DNA from: Marinagarivorans sp. UBA5868
GTDB lineage: Bacteria; Pseudomonadota; Gammaproteobacteria; Pseudomonadales; Cellvibrionaceae
Assembly (NCBI GenBank): GCA_002432095.1
Contig: DJFQ01000139.1
Span: 1-13,562 of the forward strand
Length of the DNA stretch: 13,562 nucleotides
Reading direction: 5' to 3'
Shown here: piece by piece, positions 1 through 6,700 of the stretch
Position numbering within the stretch: the first letter of the stretch is position 1
Layout of the letters: every line of letters begins with the position of its first letter
Notes under the pieces: model-generated
Database searches by the model: none
What the model was told of the DNA's origin: nothing
Seen by the model: only the letters and a program-made list of their open reading frames with translations
Translations under genes and position numbers: made by a program

Positions 1-1839
1 GTTACCACCGAATTCGCCCATGTGCGCACGACCACTGGACAACCCGAGCAACCTGTCAATTTGAGTATTGATCTGCGCGTCGGTAGCGAGCTCGCCACGA
101 TCCGCCGCCTGCATCAAAGTCTGATCAGGGGTAGTTCCCGTGTACATATAAGCGAGCGCGGTCGCGAACTCGTAGTGCGTCAGAACATAGGCATCAGCTT
201 CAGCCATTTGCAGTTTGCTTTGTCCATTAATACTGCCGATATTCATGTTTTTCTGCATAGCTTCAGCCACTGGAATTCCCAACTCTGAGCGATACAAAAA
301 CTGCGGTGAGGTGATCGCGGCAGTCAATGCCAGCACTAAACCTTCTTCTCTACCGTAATCAGGGTTCGTAAAAAACGCGGAATAAGTGGTTCGCTCGTCC
401 TGCGTTAGCGGGCGACGGAATATCTTCTTAGCGATTGTGTCGACAAAGGTGTTGGCACAGTTAGTCGCGCTCCCATTGCTACCACACGCAGAACTATAGT
501 CTTGCCGCATGCGAGTCGCCGCAGCCGGCGCCACCTTCTCAGCAAATGCTCGCAACGTGTTGTTACGCGTTTCATCCACTCCCATCTTCACGTGCATGTG
601 GATAGGGTATGAGCTCTTGGTCAGCGGAGAATCCGGCGGCAGAGAATCAGCAGTGAAATCGCTTTCCACCGCCAGTTTCAAGTCTATCAGTGAATTCTTA
701 AGCTCACGCTTAGTCAGCAGCTTCAACGTTCTCATACCGTAGGACAGCGGGTCGCTGCTGTCACAAGCTGAGGCTGTAGGATCCGTTGGGCCGTCGCCAG
801 CCAATGAATACAAATAACCTGCGATATTGAGAGCACACGCCCCAGCACAGTTTGCCGGATTAGTTGGTGGCATGCGGGTTTCAATATAGGACACCAATCC
901 CGCGAAGCCGCCCTGACGCGGGGCCAAATCACTGATGGGCACACTAGCCTTGCCGATAACAGAGAACGCGCCGTCACGAGCTTGGTGACAGGTGGAGCAC
1001 TTGTTAGAAGTCAGCTCTGCCTGACCCGCAGCTATATCCGCGTCTTCGAATCGCACACCACCACCCGTACTGGACGAGCTTGAGCTACTGGAGCTGGAGG
1101 ATGAGGAGGAAGATGAGCTGCTGCGTCCAGTACTGGAGGAGCTGCTGGAACTGGATGAGGAAGACGAAACCATCTGTCCGGTCGGAACCAGGTCGAAGTA
1201 GTTCAGGTTCACTTCACCGTCCGGGAAGGTGGTGCGAATCATCGCGGTGGACGCGTTGATGGAGATATTATTGATGGTGCGGTTGGTGTAGGTATCCCAG
1301 CCGCCACCGGTAGTGGTGGTTTCGCCAGCATTACCGCCATTAACACTCACCTGCACTCGTCGACCGGTATTGGCAGAAGCGATGCGGAATGTCATGTTGT
1401 AGACGCCAGGACTTAGGCCGGAAACGTCCCATTCAACCCATTCTCCACTGAGCGCATAGCCGATGGCGCAGACGCCGTTCTGATCGGTGGTATCCACTAG
1501 GTCCGCAGCGTTCGCGGGTTTGGCGGCACAGGCACCGCTCATAGCGCCCTCACGCTGCGTATTCAATTCATTGAAACGGACAAAGTCCTGAGCTTGTACT
1601 CGCACAGTCATTGCGGCAGTGCCGGAAGAGCTGGACGATGAGCTGCTGGAGCTTGAGCTGGAAGAAGAGCTGCTCGAACGCCCTGCGCTGGAGGAGCTTG
1701 AAGAAGATGATGAACTCGAAGATGAATCCACCGGTGGATCTTCCGACCCTCCACATGCGAAGAGGGCGGTGGCAGACACCAGCACTCCAGCAAGTTTCAT
1801 GGTCCGGATAACTTCGGACAGTGACTGCGTTGTGAACAT
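1..1839 (-). CDS. Secreted poly-Ser / CBM6-like / cytochrome c / DUF1592 protein (C-terminus beyond window)
   Basis: This reading frame is open from 1839 to the left edge, giving 613 residues with no stop, so it is partial. ATG 1839 is chosen because AAGG lies 9 bases upstream; the in-frame ATG at 1800 has no ribosome site. The N-terminus ends in a lipobox-like LFAC near residue 28, followed by a poly-Ser linker (about 34-73), a CBM6-like beta-sandwich (about 77-219, with GEWVEW and an FPDGEVNLNYFDL end), a second poly-Ser linker (about 224-261) and a c-type cytochrome with CSTCH at 281-285 and a later RMPP likely to give the Met ligand. After that come a DUF1587-like LLTKRELKNSLIDL, a DUF1595-like FRRPLTQDE and a DUF1592-like SPQFLYRSE to YEFATALAYMYTGTTPDQTL. 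The role is inferred to be extracellular: binding a polysaccharide and carrying or using electrons. The DUF1592 family has no settled reaction. Domain calls are from motif recognition, not a profile search. Confidence 0.88.
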   Translation of the reverse strand, partial: MFTTQSLSEVIRTMKLAGVLVSATALFACGGSEDPPVDSSSSSSSSSSSSSAGRSSSSSSSSSSSSSSSSSSGTAAMTVRVQAQDFVRFNELNTQREGAMSGACAAKPANAADLVDTTDQNGVCAIGYALSGEWVEWDVSGLSPGVYNMTFRIASANTGRRVQVSVNGGNAGETTTTGGGWDTYTNRTINNISINASTAMIRTTFPDGEVNLNYFDLVPTGQMVSSSSSSSSSSSSTGRSSSSSSSSSSSSSSSSSSTGGGVRFEDADIAAGQAELTSNKCSTCHQARDGAFSVIGKASVPISDLAPRQGGFAGLVSYIETRMPPTNPANCAGACALNIAGYLYSLAGDGPTDPTASACDSSDPLSYGMRTLKLLTKRELKNSLIDLKLAVESDFTADSLPPDSPLTKSSYPIHMHVKMGVDETRNNTLRAFAEKVAPAAATRMRQDYSSACGSNGSATNCANTFVDTIAKKIFRRPLTQDERTTYSAFFTNPDYGREEGLVLALTAAITSPQFLYRSELGIPVAEAMQKNMNIGSINGQSKLQMAEADAYVLTHYEFATALAYMYTGTTPDQTLMQAADRGELATDAQINTQIDRLLGLSSGRAHMGEFGGN

Positions 1840-2252
1840 AATCTGTTACCTTGTTGGAATTAGTATGACAGCGTTGAACATTGGGGCTGTTGGCAGAAGG
1901 TGACTCCGGCTCCTCCTCTCCACTCCCCTTTTCTCACCCAGGTTTGTTTAAATCTCGACCAAACACTGAACCATCATTGTTCATAGTTTCGCCAGTTTGA
2001 TTTCCGCGGTCGATTATACGATCGACTTATTGTCAGGTACGACAGATTAGAAATTAAACTCTGATAATTGAGAATTTTGTCGCATTAATCCCATGGAGGC
2101 TCTAGGTTAGACTCCGCGACACAGATCACGCTGACCGGAAAGCAGGTCTAAAACCGTTTCGAAACGTCGGGTTTTTCCCCACAATTGTGCCCACACCAGT
2201 CCCACGTCCCGGGGCAGTCTTAGCTAAAACGACATTCTTATAAGGGTGATGA
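1840..2252. promoter_or_regulatory. Divergent intergenic region with several inverted repeats
   Basis: This gap of about 410 bases separates two genes that point away from each other, so promoters for both must lie here or close by. Seen directly: a C/T-rich tract at 1909-1939, which makes a purine-rich leader for the minus-strand gene; GTCGAT/ATCGAC arms at 2009-2014 and 2021-2026; the perfect palindrome CGTTTCGAAACG at 2155-2166, flanked by AAAACC and GGTTTT; and the perfect palindrome CACAATTGTG at 2180-2189. I could not assign convincing -35/-10 pairs, and I see no credible gene in it. Confidence 0.5.
2155..2189. promoter_or_regulatory. Two adjacent perfect palindromes, possible operator
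   Basis: CGTTTCGAAACG (2155-2166) and CACAATTGTG (2180-2189) are perfect palindromes whose centres lie 24 bases apart, about 65-100 bases upstream of the DUF1566 lipoprotein start. The first is enclosed by AAAACC and GGTTTT, so it could also fold as a longer stem in RNA. Even palindromes with a central CG are typical of LacI-family operators, which often control carbohydrate genes, but the link to a particular regulator is inference. Confidence 0.3.
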
Positions 2253-3071
2253 ATGAATAAAAACTTGGTATTGCGGCCTTTATTGCCTCTCGCGGTGGCA
2301 CTAATGGCGGGCTGTAACGGCAGCGAAGAACCGGCGGTGGTCGACACGACCTACACCGTCAGCGGGCAACTCAACGACACGGGTATTGCGCTCTGTGCTG
2401 CGCCGGCCGCCAATCAACAGACATGCCCACAAAGTGAGCTACCGGGGCAAGACGGCGAATTCGGCAGAGATTCGTCTGCCAGCTCCCTGACCAAAACTGG
2501 AGCTGGCGCGGCTGGATTTGACTGGACCAAGCTGGGCGCGAATGGCGAGCCGCTGGCCATCCAGAACCAAGCCTGGGGCGACGGCGGCAGCGAAGACGCC
2601 GGCACTCACTGGTCGTGCGTACGCGACAATGTGACCGGGCTCGTCTGGGAAATCAAAGAATCCGACCCCGAACACCCACGCTATACCGGTCACACCTATC
2701 GCTGGTGGCTGGATGGCAGCGAATACAATGGCGACTTCCCCGATCAGAGCACCAGTGGCACCTGCGCATTGGATAAATGTGATACCCAGACTTACGTGAA
2801 CTGGCTCAATCAGAACAGCCTCTGCGGTTTCTCCGACTGGCGAATGCCCTCTGTGGCGGAACTGTCATCGATCACCATGCTCGCTAACGTGATTCCGGCG
2901 GTGGATACCGGATACTTTCCAGACGTTAAAGAGCCGCGCTTTTTCACCAATCAATCACTTGCTCGGGACCCATCTCGCGCCTGGTACGTTTATTTCAGCG
3001 ACGGCAGCGTGAGCTTTACCAACAAAGGCGACGCCTCCCATATGCGTCTGGTACGAGGAGACCAGCCATGA
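2253..3071 (+). CDS. DUF1566 domain lipoprotein
   Basis: This is a 272-residue exported lipoprotein. The signal peptide ends in the lipobox LMAGC, with the acylated cysteine at residue 21. A middle segment with PGQDGEFGRDSS, often found ahead of this domain, leads into a DUF1566 (Lcl C-terminal) domain: DNVTGLVWE, then LCGFSDWRMPSVAELSSI, and an end of the form SFTNKGDASHMRLVRG. The several cysteines after the lipobox fit disulfides outside the cytoplasm. AAGG lies 8 bases before the ATG. Its stop overlaps the next gene in an ATGA, so the two are almost surely co-transcribed and coupled. DUF1566 domains occur in bacterial surface proteins; no enzyme activity is established, and a role in surface binding is only inference. 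Residue 43 is not followed by DUF1566 until about residue 120, so the first third is of unknown fold. Confidence 0.85.
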   Translation: MNKNLVLRPLLPLAVALMAGCNGSEEPAVVDTTYTVSGQLNDTGIALCAAPAANQQTCPQSELPGQDGEFGRDSSASSLTKTGAGAAGFDWTKLGANGEPLAIQNQAWGDGGSEDAGTHWSCVRDNVTGLVWEIKESDPEHPRYTGHTYRWWLDGSEYNGDFPDQSTSGTCALDKCDTQTYVNWLNQNSLCGFSDWRMPSVAELSSITMLANVIPAVDTGYFPDVKEPRFFTNQSLARDPSRAWYVYFSDGSVSFTNKGDASHMRLVRGDQP

Positions 3072-3595
3072 TTTTTCTGCGAAACAAACTCGTTGCCCTT
3101 GTGCTGGCGGCTGCTTCTTCTTATACCGCAGCAGAATGCAACACGCAGCTCAAACCAACCTTCGATGAAAGCGCAGTAACCGCGGAAAGCAGCGGTATCG
3201 CAGTGGACAGTAAAACCGGCCTGATGTGGATGCGTTGTTCTTTGGGCTATGTATGGCAGGACGGTTCCTGCGCAAGAGATGAAAGCACATCGGCAGAATT
3301 CGCCTGGGGAGATGCGCTGCAAGCGGCGGCCAATGCCAAATCCTTCGCGGGTTACCAGGACTGGCGCATGCCCAACCGCAAGGAGCTGGCTTCCATTGTT
3401 GAAGGAGCGTGTTTTGATCCGGCCATCAACCTGACGATTTTCCCCGCCACGGAAGCGAAGGGTTACTGGTCCTCGTCCCCAAACAACTTCAATGAATCCT
3501 TCGCTTGGGCGGTCAACTTCATCAATGGTGACCATGTGAGCACCAGCCGCACCAATCTGTTTGCCGTGCGTTTGGTACGTGCCGTCAATCCTTAA
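3068..3595 (+). CDS. Exported DUF1566 domain protein
   Basis: This is a 175-residue protein with a Sec-type signal (positively charged start, a hydrophobic LVALVLAAASS core, probable cleavage near TAA-EC around residue 22). No lipobox precedes its first cysteine, so it is probably soluble in the periplasm or secreted, unlike its partner. The DUF1566 domain is clear: DSKTGLMWMRC, AGYQDWRMPNRKELASIVE, YWSSSPNNF and FAVRLVRAVNP. It starts inside the stop codon of the upstream DUF1566 lipoprotein (ATGA), pointing to translational coupling and a matched amount of both products. It is the shorter, nearly single-domain version of its neighbour, so the pair may have arisen by duplication, though the two are only similar at the motif level. 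A strong terminator follows directly. The function is unknown. Confidence 0.85.
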   Translation: MIFLRNKLVALVLAAASSYTAAECNTQLKPTFDESAVTAESSGIAVDSKTGLMWMRCSLGYVWQDGSCARDESTSAEFAWGDALQAAANAKSFAGYQDWRMPNRKELASIVEGACFDPAINLTIFPATEAKGYWSSSPNNFNESFAWAVNFINGDHVSTSRTNLFAVRLVRAVNP

Positions 3596-3602
3596 TGTCC
3601 TC

Positions 3603-3640
3603 GCCCCGACCAGTCGGTCGGGGCTTCTCTCTTTCTTCTT
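3603..3640 (+). terminator. Rho-independent terminator after the DUF1566 pair
   Basis: A perfect 9-bp GC-rich stem, GCCCCGACC (3603-3611) and GGTCGGGGC (3616-3624), has an AGTC loop and is followed by a pyrimidine tract rich in T. It lies 8 bases after the stop of the second DUF1566 gene and separates that operon from the sensor gene. Confidence 0.88.
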
Positions 3641-3661
3641 CTATAGGTAATTCCCTCTATC

Positions 3662-3712
3662 TGCCCATTAAGGGCATCAGATAACTTCATTGCATCACCG
3701 AAGTGCATGAAG
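3662..3712 (+). promoter_or_regulatory. Two small inverted repeats ahead of the sensor gene
   Basis: TGCCC/GGGCA (3662-3666 and 3672-3676) form a 5-bp hairpin. CTTCATTGCA (3685-3694) pairs with TGCATGAAG (3704-3712) with one bulged T. They lie 75-125 bases upstream of the sensor start, in a gap of about 160 bases that must carry its promoter. They could be protein-binding sites or leader structure. I saw no match to a c-di-GMP riboswitch core. Confidence 0.3.
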
Positions 3713-3786
3713 CGGACTAGACTGAATGCTGGGGCCAGCCTGTCCCTCAATCAGTCCGTTCAACATCACTTACGGCCAGACCAACC

Positions 3787-6700
3787 TTGACCCCGACCCA
3801 GCCGCACAATCGTTTGCTTCGCCGACTGCTGACCTGCCTGGTATTGCTATGCACCTTGCAAATACAGGGCGTTTGGGCCAACCAGGATTTTCATGCCCGA
3901 TTTGAGAGCGTCAAAACACGCGCTGGAGTGACTTTGGGCTATATCGACGCCATTCTGCAGGACAATATTGGCTACATCTGGATGGGTGGCGAGAACGGCT
4001 TGGTGCGTTTTGACGGCTACCAATTTCGTGTTTACCGCAATCATCCGGACAATCCCGAAAGTTTGAGCAACAACACCGTATGGTCGCTGACCGAGGATGC
4101 CAAAGGAGACATCTGGGTTGCCACCGAGGGCGGCATCAACCGCTATAACCGGGCGCAGGATAACTTCACTCGCTTTCAGCACGATCCTACTAATCCTCGG
4201 AGTCTTACCCACGATACGGTCCGCGCAGTCAAAGTCACACGCAACGGCCTGATCATGACCGGTACCTTTGGCGGCGGCGCAGGTTTGTTACACCCCGAGC
4301 GCGGCAGCTTTATCCCCATCCGCTCGCAGAATGACAAACGCGATACCAACGTTTGGGCCGTGTATGAAGATATGGCTGGCAAACTTTGGATCGGTACGGA
4401 GGGCGGCGGCGCCAGCAGCTACGACCCGCAGAGCCGCACTTTTACCCGCTATCACATGCTCGCTTCCGGCAGTCATCGCATTGGCAGCGATACCGTCCGC
4501 TCCATTACCCAGGATCGGGCGGGTGATATCTGGCTAGGCACCGATGCCGGCGTGTATCGCCTGGATAATGGCGCTGTGGTGGAGCACTGGAGGCATATAC
4601 CGGGACAAAATCTCAGTCTTGGCAGCAACATCGTTTGGGATGTGTACGAAGACCAATACGGCGACATATGGGTAGCGACCGATGGCGGAGGTCTCAATCT
4701 TCTGCGTCGCAACAGCCCTCTGGTACGCCGTTTTACCCATAACAGTCTCGACCCCACTTCAATCAGCAGCAATGTCCTGCGCCAAGTGATTGAGGACCAG
4801 GCGGGCGATATCTGGACCGCCAACTTTCCCAGTGGCGTCAACGTTTTCCATCGCGCGGCGCAGTGGGTGGCGCATGTGCGCCACGATGCCGACAGCACCG
4901 GCGGGCTCAATAATCCCTCGGTATTGTCCTTTCTTGAAACCGGCGACGGCAGTCTGTGGGTGGGCACCGATGGCGGCGGTCTCAATCGCATCCGGCCGGA
5001 TGGCTCATTCGAATATCTGCAGCGCGGCGATCAAGGTTTGAGCGCCAACGCCGTCCTTTCGTTGGCGCTGGATCGCGATGGACATATCTGGATCGGCACC
5101 TGGGGCGGAGGAGTCAATCGCTACGACCCTGCAACCGGCAAACTCACCCGTTATCCCGCTCTGCCCGACGAACCCGGCGCGCTTTCTCATCCCAACATTT
5201 GGGCCGTTCTGGTAGACCAGGACAACGATGTGTGGTTTGGCACAGAAGGCGGTGGACTCAACCGTTACAACCGTCGCACCGATAGCATTGAGCGCATCCC
5301 TTACGGTGCAACCGACAGCCGCCACACGGCGGGCGGCATCATTTGGAGCCTGTTTCAGGATCACCGCGGCATGATCTGGGTCGGTAGCAACGCGGGGCTT
5401 AGCCGACTGGATAAAACCACCGGAGAATTCCGCCACTGGCAACACACCGAAAAAGACCCCCTGAGCTTAAGCAACAATACCGTTCTGGCGATTTTTGAGG
5501 ATCGTCAGCAGCAACTTTGGATCGGCACCCGCGCCGGCCTCAACCGGCTGCATCCAAACGGCGAGACATTCCGGGTGATCCGCACTGACGATGGCTTGGC
5601 TAACGACGGCATCACCTCCATTCTCCAGGACGGCGAAGGGCGCATCTGGCTGGGCACCAATGACGGGCTCGCCAGCCTGGATCCCGCCACCTACGACGTG
5701 CGCAACTACAACCGTACCGATTGGGCGAGCGGCAAATTCAATTACGGCAGCGCCATTCGCTTGCAAAGTGGCGAACTGGTGTTCGGCGGCATTCAAGGGT
5801 TTGTGCGTTTTCAACCACAGAACCTGCGAATCAATCCGTTCAAGCCATCGGTGGTACTGACGGACTTTCAAATCTTCAACGAGTCCCAGTCCCCCGGCGG
5901 ACAAGGTTCACCGCTGAGTCAGTCCCTCGGCGCCACCCGCCATATCGTGCTGGACCATACTCAGTCCGTGTTTTCCCTAGAGTTTGCCGCGCTCAACTAC
6001 TACGGCACCGAAAGCAATCGCTACGCCTACAAGCTCGAAGGTTTTGATCGCAATTGGAATGACGTGGGTACCGAGCGCAAAGCGACCTATACCAATCTCG
6101 GTGCCGGTGAATATTTTTTCCGGGTGAAAGCGGCCAATAACGATGGCATTTGGAACGAGGATGGGCTGGAACTGCGCCTCACCATCACCCCCGCGCCATG
6201 GCGAACTTGGTGGGCTTACTTGCTCTACACCTTGGCGGCGGCGCTGCTTATCTGGAGCTACGTGCGTGCGCAACAGCGCAAAATCGCTCAGGAGCGCGCC
6301 GTCAATGACCGTCTGCGCCAACTGGACAAACTCAAGGATAATTTTCTCGCCAATACCTCCCACGAACTGCGCACCCCGCTCAATGGCATCATCGGTTTGG
6401 CGGACTCCCTGCTGGAAGGGGTCGCCGGCGAACTCAACCCGCAGGTACGGCTGAATCTGCAAATGATCACCAACAGCGGCAAGCGCTTGGCCAATCTGGT
6501 CAACGATATTCTCGATTTCGCCCGTCTGAAAAACCGCAAATTGCAGCTGCAGCCGAAACCGGTGCTGTTGCGCCCACTGGTGGACACAGTAGTTTCTCTC
6601 AGCCGCCCGTTGGTGGGTCGCAAGGATCTGGACCTGAGTAATCAGGTGGACGCCGGACTGCCCTCCGTCATGGCCGATGAAAACCGCCTGCAGCAGATTC

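Noticed and set aside
2990..3535. A 181-codon minus-strand frame opposite the DUF1566 genes
   Set aside because: Both DUF1566 genes on the other strand have signal peptides, domain motifs, overlap coupling and a terminator; the antisense product has no recognisable feature.
3625..3786. c-di-GMP riboswitch in front of the diguanylate cyclase sensor
   Set aside because: Hairpins exist, but the conserved core bases of the known c-di-GMP riboswitch classes were not found by eye.
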